A DNA stretch of 64,000 nt from positions 135,034 to 199,033 of the forward strand of contig CAKUUY010000002.1 in assembly GCA_934693235.1 (NCBI GenBank). The letters run 5' to 3'. This document shows, one piece after another, positions 25,506 to 33,680 of this stretch (position 1 is its first letter; every line of letters begins with the position of its first letter). The translations under genes were made by a program, and so were the position numbers. The notes under the pieces are model-generated. The model was not told the DNA's origin and did no database searches. It was given only the letters and a program-made list of their open reading frames with translations. This DNA comes from an uncultured Candidatus Melainabacteria bacterium (GTDB lineage Bacteria; Cyanobacteriota; Vampirovibrionia; Gastranaerophilales; Gastranaerophilaceae).

Positions 25506-26180
25506 ATGACAGATTCAATGATTCCATATTCTTTTATTCCGGGGACTAAAGCAAAAGCGAATGAAGTTAATGCCAATTTTATTTCACTCGCAAATTTTAT
25601 TGAACAAAACAAAAATTCTACGGCAAGTGATATTGAAACAATTAACAACATTTTAAAAGAGAAAGCCGACAAAACAGAACTAATTAATGAACATACGGTA
25701 ACACAAAGTAACACCGATTTAAACAACTACAAAACTAAGGGAACGTACATTTTTTCAACTCTTTATAAACCACTAAACATTCCAAAAGGAGAATCAGGGA
25801 TGTTACTGGTAACAGGAGACGAAAATTCCGTTATTAAACAGATTTGGTACTGCAACGGAGAAAATCCGGAAGTTTTCACCAGAGATTTTGAAAATAAAGA
25901 ATGGGGTGAATGGTATTCCCATAATGGCATTCTATCTCAAAAAAGTAATGGTTATTTAAAACTGGCTAACGGGATGCTAATTCAATGGGGATATAGAAGC
26001 GGAGCCAATGTAACATACCCCCTAGCTTTCAAGGAAATGGTATGCACAGTATTTTCAAAACAAGGCTATAATGGCGCAACTACAGCAGATGCCGGTTCTA
26101 AAACTCAAACACTAACCGGATTTACTTTTGGGTGCGGAGGCGGATTTTCATTCTTAAACTGGATTGCAATAGGTTATTAA
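25506..26180 (+). CDS. Phage tail-fibre-like protein
   Basis: 224 residues from the ATG at 25506 (AGAAGGG 6 bases upstream); the frame opens at 25437 but that part has no ribosome site. N-terminal helical region with IPGTKAKANEVNANF, a pattern I know from phage tail-fibre N-termini, a middle region resembling pyocin-knob-like fibre segments (TKGTYIFS ... GMLLVTGDENSVIKQIWY ... EWGEWYS), and a C-terminal knob with NGYLKLANGMLIQWG, close to the gp53-like tail-fibre C-terminus. It has its own promoter and is followed by a tail-fibre-assembly-like gene. No other phage genes are adjacent. Could be a domesticated fibre or a remnant. Confidence 0.75.
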   Translation: MTDSMIPYSFIPGTKAKANEVNANFISLANFIEQNKNSTASDIETINNILKEKADKTELINEHTVTQSNTDLNNYKTKGTYIFSTLYKPLNIPKGESGMLLVTGDENSVIKQIWYCNGENPEVFTRDFENKEWGEWYSHNGILSQKSNGYLKLANGMLIQWGYRSGANVTYPLAFKEMVCTVFSKQGYNGATTADAGSKTQTLTGFTFGCGGGFSFLNWIAIGY

Positions 26181-26193
26181 AAAGGAGAATAAA

Positions 26194-26601
26194 ATGAAAT
26201 ATTACGGGACTAAAAATAATAAAGATTACGGATTTTACGAAGAAAATTTCGAAAATGCAATTGAAATTACCGATAAATATTGGCTTGAACTTTTAGAAGA
26301 ACAAACTATGGGTAAAGTAATTATTTTGTTTAAAAATAAACCAATTGCAGTTGATGAAAACGAATATGAATTTTACAACGGCAAATGGCATAAATTATCA
26401 GAAACAGAGGCAAAAATCCGACAACTTAATATTCAAAATGAATTAAAAAAACAAGAAATTCAGGAACAATTGAACGAACTTGATAAAAAACGAATTAGAG
26501 CTTTAGCAGAACCTTCTCTGATGGATAATGAAACAACATGGCTTGAACACTATAATAAGCAAATCATAACTCTTCGCTCAGAATTAACAAAACTTTCATA
26601 A
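26194..26601 (+). CDS. Tail-fibre-assembly-like protein
   Basis: 135 residues. N-terminal strands (MKYYGTKNNKDYGFYEE, then ITDKYWLELLEEQ) and a C-terminal charged coiled coil with RALAEPSLMDNETTWLEHY, reminiscent of the C-terminal helix of phage tail fibre assembly chaperones (KIRAIREPLLxxxD). It starts 13 bases after the tail-fibre-like gene, with AAAGGAG upstream, and ends at a strong terminator. The assignment rests mostly on position and this partial pattern. Confidence 0.6.
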   Translation: MKYYGTKNNKDYGFYEENFENAIEITDKYWLELLEEQTMGKVIILFKNKPIAVDENEYEFYNGKWHKLSETEAKIRQLNIQNELKKQEIQEQLNELDKKRIRALAEPSLMDNETTWLEHYNKQIITLRSELTKLS

Positions 26602-26606
26602 AAAAT

Positions 26607-26633
26607 AAAACCGGCTTAAAAACCGGTTTTTTA
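26607..26633 (+). terminator. Terminator after the tail-fibre-like pair
   Basis: Stem AAAACCGG / CCGGTTTT with a short loop and T run. Confidence 0.9.
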
Positions 26634-26693
26634 TTATAGCTATTTTTGCTCATGGTATAATAAACTTATTACAAGTAATTATGGAGAAGTAAG

Positions 26694-27911
26694 ATGGAAA
26701 TAAGAAGTGAATTTATTGAACAAGCAAAACATTTAACTCGTAACGCAGAAGTACTCCCAGGAGGAATTGAAGAACTTGCAGTAAAACTTCAACACGCACA
26801 CGACACCAATACTCCTTTGAGAGTAAAACTCGGTATGGATCCTACAAGGCCGGATTTACACTTAGGTCACACTGTTGTTATGAGAAAACTAAGAGAGTTT
26901 CAAAATCTGGGTCACAAAATCGTCCTAATCGTTGGTGGTGCAACAGCAATGGTTGGTGACCCGTCAGGGAAATCAGAAACTCGTCCGGCTTTGACCAAAG
27001 AACAAGTTGCTGAAAATGCTCAATCTTATTTTGACCAAATGTCAAAAGTTTTAGATGTTTCACAGGCAGAAGTTGTAAACAATGCTGATTGGTTGCATTC
27101 AATGAGCTTTATTGACTTATTGAAACTTGCCTCAAATGTTACGGTTGCACAGATGATGACACGTGACGATTTTGCGAAACGTTATGCTGATGGTAGACCT
27201 ATCGCTATTCACGAATTTTTCTACCCGCTAATGCAAGCTTACGATTCTGTTGCAATTGATTCTGATATTGAACTTGGCGGAACAGACCAAAGATTTAATA
27301 CCCTTTTAGGTAGAGATATTCAAGCAGCATATGGCAAAAAATATCCGCAATTAGTAATGCTTTTACCTTTATTGGAGGGAACAGACGGTGTTGTAAAAAT
27401 GTCTAAAACATATCCTGAACACTGTATCTCTCTTACTGATAGTGAAAACGACATGTTCGGCAAGTTGATGAGCATACCTGACAACATGATTTCAAGATAC
27501 TACAGCTTGTTGACAGACGCAACAAAAGAAGAACTTGAAACAATCGACAAACAAATCGCAGACGGCTCTGTTAACCCTCGTGATATCAAGCTGAAACTTG
27601 CTTACACAATCACAGCAGAATACCATGGCGAAAATGGTGCAAAACGTGGTCAAGATGCATTTATCAATGTTGTATCAAACAAGGGAATTCCTGACGATAT
27701 TCAAGAAGTTTCAGGAATGAACGGTAAATCCGTTCTCGACGTACTTGTAGAACTAAAATTTACAGCCAGCAAAGGTGAAGCAAAGCGTTTAATCCAAGGT
27801 GGCGGTGTAAAAATAGACGGTGAAAAAATTACCGATATAGCTTATACCTTTAATTTTGCTGAAAGTGTAATATTACAAGCAGGCAAAAGAAAATTTGCGA
27901 AATTGGTATAA
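26694..27911 (+). CDS. tyrS: Tyrosyl-tRNA synthetase
   Basis: 405 residues. Class I synthetase with HLGH (about 56, in place of HIGH) and KMSKT (about 233). The tyrosine pocket region GGTDQRFN is at about 198-205. The C-terminal S4-like RNA-binding domain is seen in SKGEAKRLIQGGGVKIDG (about 362-379). It charges tRNA-Tyr. An extended -10 (TGGTATAAT at 26653-26661) lies just upstream. No T-box leader fits in the 92-base gap. The palindromic repeat separates it from cysE. Confidence 0.95.
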   Translation: MEIRSEFIEQAKHLTRNAEVLPGGIEELAVKLQHAHDTNTPLRVKLGMDPTRPDLHLGHTVVMRKLREFQNLGHKIVLIVGGATAMVGDPSGKSETRPALTKEQVAENAQSYFDQMSKVLDVSQAEVVNNADWLHSMSFIDLLKLASNVTVAQMMTRDDFAKRYADGRPIAIHEFFYPLMQAYDSVAIDSDIELGGTDQRFNTLLGRDIQAAYGKKYPQLVMLLPLLEGTDGVVKMSKTYPEHCISLTDSENDMFGKLMSIPDNMISRYYSLLTDATKEELETIDKQIADGSVNPRDIKLKLAYTITAEYHGENGAKRGQDAFINVVSNKGIPDDIQEVSGMNGKSVLDVLVELKFTASKGEAKRLIQGGGVKIDGEKITDIAYTFNFAESVILQAGKRKFAKLV

Positions 27912-27917
27912 TAAAAA

Positions 27918-28039
27918 AGTGAATAAGGGAATAAGTGAATAAGTTCATTACAGGTGCTATCGCACCAAAATAGTTTATCGAACGAAGTGAGCTATAAGAA
28001 CTTATTTTCTTATTCTCCTATTTACCTATTCACTTATTA
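27918..28039. repeat. GTGAATAA palindromic repeat, copy b
   Basis: Left arm of AGTGAATAAG-type units (27918-27946), a core with GGTGCTATCGCACC and CGAACGAAGTGAGC, and a right arm complementary to the left (27998-28038). The whole could fold into one long hairpin between tyrS and cysE. Other copies: 33175, 33567, 51415, and a half copy at 6653. Confidence 0.8.
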
Positions 28040-28064
28040 TAAAATTTTCACCAAAGGAATAATC

Positions 28065-28715
28065 ATGTTCAAAATCATCAAACGAGGCATAACAAAAGTA
28101 AAAGAAGACATTCAAGTAATCTACGACAAAGACCCTGCCGCAGATAATTTGCTTGAAGTAATTCTTTGTTACCCAGGGTTGCATGCACTGATTGCCTACA
28201 GACTTGCACACAGACTTTACAAATGGTACATTCCGCTTGTTCCACGAGTAATTTCTTATATTACAAGGATTATCACAGGCATTGAAATTCATCCTGCAGC
28301 TAAAATCGGCAGAAGATTTTTTATCGACCATGGCGAGGGGGTTGTAATTGGTGCGACAACCGAAATTGGCGATGATGTTTTAATTTATCAGCAAGTAACA
28401 CTAGGTGGAACAGGGAAAGAACATGGCAAACGTCACCCGACATTAGGCAATAACGTAATTGTCGGAGCAGGAGCAAAGGTTTTAGGTAATATAAAACTGG
28501 GTGACTACGTTAGAGTAGGAGCAGGTTCCGTTGTCATGGAAGATGTTCCTGAATATTCAACTGTAGTCGGAGTTCCTGGGCGTGTTGTTCACCAAAAATT
28601 CAGAGACAAAAACGGAATTTTAATGCACAATAGAATTCCGGATCCTGTAAAATGTGAACTTAACAGACTAAAATACGAAGTACTTGAATTGAAAGCGAAA
28701 ATTGATAATAAATAG
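28065..28715 (+). CDS. cysE: Serine O-acetyltransferase
   Basis: 216 residues from the ATG at 28065 (AAAGGA 7 bases upstream); the frame opens at 27954 inside the palindromic repeat, which I exclude. N-terminal helical domain with DPAADNLLEVILCYPGLHAL, then a left-handed beta helix of hexapeptide repeats (IGRRFFIDHGEGVVIG, TLGNNVIVGAGAKVLG) with the catalytic His in DHGEG. Short-form enzyme lacking the long N-terminal extension of enteric CysE. It makes O-acetylserine for cysteine synthesis. The C-terminus ends in a charged helix. Confidence 0.92.
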   Translation: MFKIIKRGITKVKEDIQVIYDKDPAADNLLEVILCYPGLHALIAYRLAHRLYKWYIPLVPRVISYITRIITGIEIHPAAKIGRRFFIDHGEGVVIGATTEIGDDVLIYQQVTLGGTGKEHGKRHPTLGNNVIVGAGAKVLGNIKLGDYVRVGAGSVVMEDVPEYSTVVGVPGRVVHQKFRDKNGILMHNRIPDPVKCELNRLKYEVLELKAKIDNK

Positions 28716-28820
28716 CTATAAATGCATAGATAGATTGCGCGCATATATTGAAAATTTCAAATGACTATCCATAGAGAAAAAAATTAGTGATATAATATTT
28801 GTAAAAAAGGAGACAAAATT

Positions 28821-29021
28821 ATGTACCATATTTACACAATCAAAAACAAATCAGAATTTTCAAAAACATTAGTTGCAGAGACTAAAGATTATGATGAGGC
28901 TCTAGAAAAGGCAGAAAAAGCAATTGCTGGTAAAGAAGGCTATAATTATATCGTAGAAGAAACTGACGGTTCTATGAATAGCTATGGTGATCTTCTCACA
29001 ACCGTTGTCGCAGAAGGTTAA
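28821..29021 (+). CDS. Small conserved unknown protein
   Basis: 66 residues with a good ribosome site (AAGGAGA). Strand-helix-strand appearance: MYHIYTIKNKSEFSK, then DYDEALEKAEKAIAGK, then NYIVEETDG. No signal peptide or known motif. It stands alone and ends at a strong terminator. Codon use matches its neighbours, so it looks real. Confidence 0.65.
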   Translation: MYHIYTIKNKSEFSKTLVAETKDYDEALEKAEKAIAGKEGYNYIVEETDGSMNSYGDLLTTVVAEG

Positions 29022-29042
29022 AAGAATATAAATTTAAAAATG

Positions 29043-29076
29043 TGAGGTCTGAAAAATCAGACCTCATTTTTTATTT
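29043..29076. terminator. Bidirectional terminator
   Basis: Stem TGAGGTCTGA / TCAGACCTCA followed by a T run, between the convergent genes ending at 29021 and 29088. Confidence 0.9.
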
Positions 29077-29087
29077 TGCAAATATTT

Positions 29088-29354
29088 TTATTGTATACTT
29101 GCAAATTTTTCATCAATTACTTTAATAACTTTTTCAGCAGTTGCTTCACTTATAACATCTTCATCAATTTTTACAAAAGGAGCTTTAGAAGATTCCCAAT
29201 CGGTTGAGCACAAGCCTAAACAAGGAACTCCTGAAACCTCTACTTTATCACCATATTTTGCAGGAATTGTCTCCATGAGTTCTTGCAAATTTGACGCACC
29301 CATTACAAAACAAGTTGTTCCTAAACAAATTTTTACACTAATTTTCTTACACAT
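29088..29354 (-). CDS. Thioredoxin-like [2Fe-2S] ferredoxin (NuoE-like domain)
   Basis: 88 residues. Four cysteines arranged as CLGTTC (about 10-15) and CLGLC (about 45-49, with a preceding VSGVP) match the NuoE/HndA thioredoxin-like [2Fe-2S] fold. It is only the ferredoxin domain, without the N-terminal helical part of NuoE. It would carry electrons for an unknown partner, perhaps an electron-bifurcating hydrogenase or NADH-linked enzyme encoded elsewhere. Monocistronic. Confidence 0.85.
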   Translation of the reverse strand: MCKKISVKICLGTTCFVMGASNLQELMETIPAKYGDKVEVSGVPCLGLCSTDWESSKAPFVKIDEDVISEATAEKVIKVIDEKFASIQ

Positions 29355-29395
29355 TTTGAACCCTTTCTGTTTTTATCCTTTTAAATTTATAACAC

Positions 29396-29423
29396 TTGAA
29401 AAACATAAAAAATATGTTATAAT
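29396..29423 (+). promoter_or_regulatory. Strong promoter for a short RNA
   Basis: TTGAAA, a 16-base spacer and a perfect TATAAT. No plus-strand gene follows before the minus-strand purB, so it likely drives a non-coding RNA. Confidence 0.75.
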
Positions 29424-29429
29424 AGAAAT

Positions 29430-29515
29430 ATAGGGGCGGTAGCTCCAACTACCGTAACCTGTAAATGGCTAAAGTACCGCTTAACGCTTTTGTTGGGCGG
29501 TATTTATTATATAGA
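29430..29515 (+). ncRNA. Probable antisense RNA of a type I toxin locus
   Basis: Predicted from the promoter at 29396-29423. The transcript would start near GGGGCGG and contain a hairpin CGGTAG / CTACCG (about 29437-29454), then a second with arms TACCGC / GCGGTA followed by TTTATT, which could terminate it near 29505-29515. It overlaps the 3' half of the minus-strand 25-residue peptide gene, as in convergent type I systems. Not matched to a named RNA family. Confidence 0.5.
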
Positions 29516-29558
29516 TAATCAAAAATAAAATCATTAGACTTAAATTGATATTTTCCAT
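29481..29558 (-). CDS. Putative 25-residue hydrophobic type I toxin
   Basis: ATG at 29558, stop at 29481. The peptide begins MENINLSLMILFLIIY and ends NTAQQKR: a short polar start, a membrane-spanning hydrophobic run and a basic tail. This matches the general form of Fst/TxpA-like type I toxins. The Shine-Dalgarno AGGAGGG lies 7 bases before the ATG, one of the best in the window. The leader upstream contains self-complementary stretches (CTTTAGC / GGCTAA) that might mask translation, and TATAAT occurs on the minus strand near 29660. I do not claim family membership; the identification rests on form and context. Confidence 0.5.
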   Translation of the reverse strand: MENINLSLMILFLIIYIINTAQQKR

Positions 29559-29675
29559 AATTTAACCCTCCTTTCTTAAAAACTATTAGCCCTCAGCTAA
29601 AGTATTTTGTTGTGCTAAAGTTTCTTTGAAAAGATACAGGCTTAGCCCCATTATATTTTAATTTCAATGAACAAA

Positions 29676-30968
29676 TTATTTTAAGACCCTTGAATAAATC
29701 TTGTTAACATTTTTCAAAAAGTCATCTTTGTTGAAAATTAAATCAATTTCTGACGGTGTTAATAGTTTTTCTACATCTTTGTCGTTTAGGAGATTAATTC
29801 TAAAATCTCCGTCATTTTCGAACGCATCAAGAGCGTTTCTTTGAACAAGTCTATATGCATCCTCTCGAGTTAGTCCTTTTTCAATTAGTTTTAATAAAAC
29901 TCGTTGAGAATAAACAATTCCACCAAATTTATTCGTATTTTTTAACATATTTTTTTCATGAACAACGAGATTTTTAACTATCCCATTAAATCTGTTCAAC
30001 ATAAAGTCAACTAAAGTCAAACTGTCAGGGAAAATAATCCTTTCTGCCGAACTGTGCGAAATATCTCTCTCATGCCAGAGCGGAATATTTTCTAACGCAA
30101 CAATTGAATTTGCGCGGACAACACGCGCCAAACCACACAAATTTTCGGACAAAACAGGATTTTTTTTATGTGGCATAGCAGAAGAACCTTTTTGCTTTTT
30201 GCCAAATCCCTCTTCAACTTCAAGAACTTCTGTTCTTTGCAAATGTCTTATTTCAGTTGCAAATTGTTCAATCACACTTGCAATCAAAGCTAAAGATTGC
30301 ATAAAATATGCATGATAGTCTCTTGCTATGATTTGAGTCGAAACTCTTGCAGGTATCAAACCAAGTTTTTTGCATGTAATTTCTTCAACTTCCGGAGGAA
30401 TATTACTGTATGTCCCAACAGGGCCGGATATTTGTCCTACTTTAATTTCATCTAAAGCGTGAATAAAGTTTGCACGTTGGCGCTCTAAAATATCAATCCA
30501 ACTACAAATTTTCACACCAAACGTCATAATTTCAGCGTGAATTCCATGAGAACGCCCAATACAAACAGTACTTTTGTGTTTTTCTGCTAATTCTTTCATA
30601 GACTGAATTGTTTCATCCAAGTCTTTAAGGATAATTTTTCCACTGTCTTGAATTTGTAGAGCAAAAGCAGTGTCAATAACATCAGAACTTGTCATTCCGA
30701 CATGCATATATTTTGCTAAATCACCAAGACTTTCATTAACACAGGTCAAAAAAGCAATTACATCGTGCTTTACTTCTGTTTCAATTTCATCAATTCTTTC
30801 TACATTGAAACTCGCTTTTTTCTTAAGCTCTTCAATATCTTTTTTGGGGAAAGTCCCCAATTCTGCATAAGCCTCAGCTACAGCAATTTCAACATCCAAA
30901 TAGTACTGGAATTTTGAATTTAAATCCCAAATTTTCTTCATTTCTTCACGTGAATATCTATCAATCAT
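29676..30968 (-). CDS. purB: Adenylosuccinate lyase
   Basis: 430 residues. Fumarase/aspartase superfamily signature SSAMPHKKNP (about 262-271), with the flexible-loop catalytic Ser; other conserved blocks are TSSDVIDTA (about 92) and GRSHGIHAE (about 138-146, catalytic His). It acts twice in purine synthesis, releasing fumarate from SAICAR and from adenylosuccinate. Length is normal. It is transcribed alone on the minus strand. Confidence 0.95.
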   Translation of the reverse strand: MIDRYSREEMKKIWDLNSKFQYYLDVEIAVAEAYAELGTFPKKDIEELKKKASFNVERIDEIETEVKHDVIAFLTCVNESLGDLAKYMHVGMTSSDVIDTAFALQIQDSGKIILKDLDETIQSMKELAEKHKSTVCIGRSHGIHAEIMTFGVKICSWIDILERQRANFIHALDEIKVGQISGPVGTYSNIPPEVEEITCKKLGLIPARVSTQIIARDYHAYFMQSLALIASVIEQFATEIRHLQRTEVLEVEEGFGKKQKGSSAMPHKKNPVLSENLCGLARVVRANSIVALENIPLWHERDISHSSAERIIFPDSLTLVDFMLNRFNGIVKNLVVHEKNMLKNTNKFGGIVYSQRVLLKLIEKGLTREDAYRLVQRNALDAFENDGDFRINLLNDKDVEKLLTPSEIDLIFNKDDFLKNVNKIYSRVLK

Positions 30969-31125
30969 AGGTTTATTATAACATGAAGATTAAATCTATT
31001 TGTTTCAAAATTTTAAATATCATGTATAAATGTTAAGAAAAATTCATATTTCATGTAAACTATAGCAAAATTTAGGTTGGTTTTGGTTTAATATTTGTGA
31101 TGGTAGAAACATAAAGGAAAAATTA

Positions 31126-32268
31126 ATGCCTATAGATACTATTGGTAGTGGAGTTGCTGTTGGAGTAAAAAAGACAATATCAGCCAAAGAAACCTCCAAA
31201 AAAGAAGTTAATTCTAATTTTGATGTTGATGAAAAAAAATCTAATGCATCTAAATATATGATCGGCGCGACAGCACTAGCAGCTGTTGTATGTTTAGGTA
31301 TCGCCGGATATAATGGAAAACTTGGGAAGGGTATCCAAAAATTTTTAGGCAAAACTGAAAAAGATGTAAATACTAAAACTGCAAAAGAAAAATTAGAAAG
31401 AGAAAACACTGCTTTGAAAGAAGAACTTGAAAAATATAAAAATAAAGAAGCAGAAGCAGAAGCTAAAGCTAGAGCGGAAGCTGAAGCTTATTCTAGAAGA
31501 ATTGAAGCAGAAGCTAAAGCGAAGGCAGAGGCTGAAGCTAAAGCTAAAGCAAGAGCTGAAGCAGAAGCTAAAGCTAAAGCAGAGGCTGAAGCTAAAGCCA
31601 AAGCGGAAGCTGAAGCAGAAGCTAAAGCAGAAGCAGAAGCAGAAGCTAAAGCTAAAGCGGAAGCAGAGGCAGAAGCTAAAGTAAAAGCGGAAGAAAATGC
31701 TTTTATAGAAAAGCATAAAAAAGCATTAACTGACAAATTATTTGGCGAAGGAAATAATCTTTGGGATACAACTCATGAAAAATATAATAAATTAGTTGTA
31801 AAATTTAGTGAGATACGCACTAAATTTGCTCAAATAAAGGGACAAAAAAGCGAAAACAAAGGTATGCATATAATTGAGCAAAAATTTGGTAAAGATTCAA
31901 AAAACGCCGAAACAACTATGACTTACTATTCTAAAGATGGAAATACTATTGACAAAATAGTATGTACCCGTAATGGAGAACAAGCATACCAAGTTACTTA
32001 TAGAGATCACGGCCAAACTGTTGAATTAAATACAAAAGATATAAAAATTGATGGCCGTAATAACGGGATTGTACAAGTAATATCTTCAAAAGATAATGTC
32101 AGATTGTCAGTATATAATAGTAACGGACTTTACAAAGTATATAGAAACGAAAAATGCAGTGATGGTACCCGACAGCTTGGTATCCAATACAGTTTAAGTA
32201 GTCCGGAAAACATGTCTATAAATACAGATCGAAAAAGTTTATGTGCATATTTAAATATTAATGATTAA
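31126..32268 (+). CDS. GATALAAV-type single-span protein with a long Ala/Glu/Lys helix
   Basis: 380 residues. The N-terminal block EKKSNASKYMIGATALAAV then CLGIAGYNGKLGKGIQ (about 38-72) is nearly identical to the protein at 22512 and holds the single membrane span. Residues about 85-195 form a charged helix; from about 107 it is built of AEAKAKAEAE repeats (TolA-like in composition). The C-terminal domain (about 200-380) is beta-rich (TYYSKDGNTIDKIVC) and, like the gene at 9605, carries short YSKDGN-type strands. ATG preceded by AAAGGAA. A rigid stalk holding a distal domain away from the membrane is a reasonable inference. Function unknown. Confidence 0.75.
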   Translation: MPIDTIGSGVAVGVKKTISAKETSKKEVNSNFDVDEKKSNASKYMIGATALAAVVCLGIAGYNGKLGKGIQKFLGKTEKDVNTKTAKEKLERENTALKEELEKYKNKEAEAEAKARAEAEAYSRRIEAEAKAKAEAEAKAKARAEAEAKAKAEAEAKAKAEAEAEAKAEAEAEAKAKAEAEAEAKVKAEENAFIEKHKKALTDKLFGEGNNLWDTTHEKYNKLVVKFSEIRTKFAQIKGQKSENKGMHIIEQKFGKDSKNAETTMTYYSKDGNTIDKIVCTRNGEQAYQVTYRDHGQTVELNTKDIKIDGRNNGIVQVISSKDNVRLSVYNSNGLYKVYRNEKCSDGTRQLGIQYSLSSPENMSINTDRKSLCAYLNIND

Positions 32269-32301
32269 AAAAGATTTAACAAATCTATAAAATAAAATTT
32301 A

Positions 32302-32329
32302 CGGGGTACGAAAAATCGTACCCCGCTTT
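32302..32329. terminator. Bidirectional terminator
   Basis: Stem CGGGGTACGA / TCGTACCCCG with loop AAAA and a short T run, between convergent genes. Confidence 0.85.
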
Positions 32330-32332
32330 AAA

Positions 32333-33082
32333 TTATAAAATATTATCCAAACCGTAAACAAAATCGTTTTCCATAAAAACGTGTTTTACGGCAAGCATAA
32401 CGCCTTGCATATAGCACTTTCTGTCCATTGAATCGTGTCTAATTGTCATAATTTGTCCGGATGAACCAAAAATAACCTCTTGTGATGCAATGTACCCTGG
32501 CATTCTAACCGAATGAATATGAATATTAGAATAAGAATTTCCTCCTCTTGCACCATCAATTGTTTCTGTTTCAGGACAATTATTTTTTGTAAAATCTTCT
32601 TTCACTTCTGCCATCATCGCTGCTGTTTTGATAGCTGTTCCTGATGGAGCGTCCTTTTTTTGGTTATGATGAAGCTCAATAATTTCGGCGTTATCAAAGT
32701 ATTTTGATGCCTGTTTCGCAAACATCATCATCAAAACAGCTCCGGTAGAAAAATTCGGAGCAATCAGACAACCGGTATTCTTTTCTTTAGAAAGCTGTTT
32801 TAATTCATCAATTTGTTCATCTGTCAAACCGGTAGTTCCGATTACAATTTTAATTCCATTATTTAAACAATATTTTGCATTTTCGAAAATTGACTTAGGT
32901 TGAGTAAAATCAACTAAAACATCGATTTCTTCAACTCTATGCGCATCAGCAATTGAATGATACATTCCCTCACTGGCAATATCTATTTTTGCAACTAATT
33001 CTGTTTGCGGGCATTCTTCAACAGCAAGACAAACCTCTTTTCCCATCTTACCCATAGCACCGCATACTGCAACTTTTATCAT
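32333..33082 (-). CDS. dapB: 4-hydroxy-tetrahydrodipicolinate reductase
   Basis: 249 residues. N-terminal Rossmann nucleotide-binding site VAVCGAMGKMGKEV (about 4-17) and the family signature ELHHNQKKDAPSGTA (about 139-153), with the catalytic His pair and the Lys of KDAPSGTA. It reduces the cyclic intermediate to tetrahydrodipicolinate for lysine and diaminopimelate. No lysine riboswitch or other dap genes are adjacent. Preceded on its 5' side by a palindromic repeat. Confidence 0.94.
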   Translation of the reverse strand: MIKVAVCGAMGKMGKEVCLAVEECPQTELVAKIDIASEGMYHSIADAHRVEEIDVLVDFTQPKSIFENAKYCLNNGIKIVIGTTGLTDEQIDELKQLSKEKNTGCLIAPNFSTGAVLMMMFAKQASKYFDNAEIIELHHNQKKDAPSGTAIKTAAMMAEVKEDFTKNNCPETETIDGARGGNSYSNIHIHSVRMPGYIASQEVIFGSSGQIMTIRHDSMDRKCYMQGVMLAVKHVFMENDFVYGLDNIL

Positions 33083-33174
33083 AATTTTCTCTCCTTATCG
33101 TTTTTCTTATTCTAACATGAAAATTTCTGTGGTATAGTAATTATGGTAAGTAATGTAGATAGGTTTAGGAGAGA

Positions 33175-33303
33175 AGTGAAAAAAGTGAATTAGAAAATAA
33201 GTAAATAGGTAAATAAGTTCATTTCAGTTGCTACATAACAAAAATATATTTTCGAGCAAAGCAAGCTATACGAACTTATTCTCCTATTCACTTATTCACT
33301 TTC
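33175..33303. repeat. GTGAATAA palindromic repeat, copy c
   Basis: Left arm with GTGAATTAGAAAATAAG and AAATAGGTAAATAAGTTC, core with CGAGCAAAGCAAGC, right arm GAACTTATTCTCCTATTCAC onward. The hairpin core differs (GTTGCTACATAAC) and the arms match copies b and e. It fills the gap between dapB and the PC4-like gene. Confidence 0.75.
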
Positions 33304-33328
33304 CCCCCCAAAAAGAAAGAGGACTTTT

Positions 33329-33562
33329 ATGGCAGATGCAAAACTATTAGCAGCAATCGAAAGATCAGACACAGAACAATTACAAATTTCTATCAGCGAA
33401 TACAGAGGAAAAAGTTACTTGAATATGAGAATATTCTACACAACAGACGATGGTCAAACTTGGCTTCCGACTAAAAAAGGGGTAACTTTCTCTCCTGATC
33501 AAATTGACTTGCTTGAAGAAGCTATTCAAGAAGCGAAGAAAGAGTTTATGGAAGAAGAATAA
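33329..33562 (+). CDS. PC4/p15-like single-stranded DNA-binding protein
   Basis: 77 residues. The pattern LQISISEYRGKSYLNMRIFY then GQTWLPTKKGVTFSPDQIDLL matches the transcriptional coactivator PC4/YdbC fold: a curved beta sheet and one helix that bind single-stranded DNA as a dimer. A bacterial role in transcription or DNA repair is likely but unproven. Start supported by GAAAGAGG upstream. It is flanked on both sides by palindromic repeats (33175 and 33567) and lies before priA, with which it may be transcribed. Confidence 0.8.
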   Translation: MADAKLLAAIERSDTEQLQISISEYRGKSYLNMRIFYTTDDGQTWLPTKKGVTFSPDQIDLLEEAIQEAKKEFMEEE

Positions 33563-33566
33563 AAAT

Positions 33567-33669
33567 AAGTGAGACGTGAAAAGTAAAAGGTAAAAAGGCC
33601 GTTACAGGTGCTACGCACCAAAGCTATTTTCGAACAAAGTGAGCAAAATGGACTTTTCACGTCTCACTT
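33567..33669. repeat. GTGAATAA-family palindromic repeat, copy d, overlapping the priA frame
   Basis: Same core as copies b and e (CAGGTGCTACGCACC, CGAACAAAGTGAGC) but with different arms: GTGAGACGTGAAAAGT on the left and ACTTTTCACGTCTCAC on the right. Its right arm lies in the open frame of priA, giving two spurious in-frame start codons (GTG 33639, ATG 33648). Confidence 0.75.
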
Positions 33670-33680
33670 CCTTAAAACCC

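Noticed and set aside
27954..28064. N-terminal extension of cysE
   Set aside because: It lies in the palindromic repeat; the ATG at 28065 has AAAGGA and fits the family.
29430..29515. SRP RNA or a tRNA-like gene
   Set aside because: No tRNA cloverleaf or SRP tetraloop can be formed; the convergent peptide explains the site better.
31393..31736. Minus-strand and other-frame ORFs over the Ala/Glu/Lys repeat
   Set aside because: Low-complexity shadows of the plus-strand gene.
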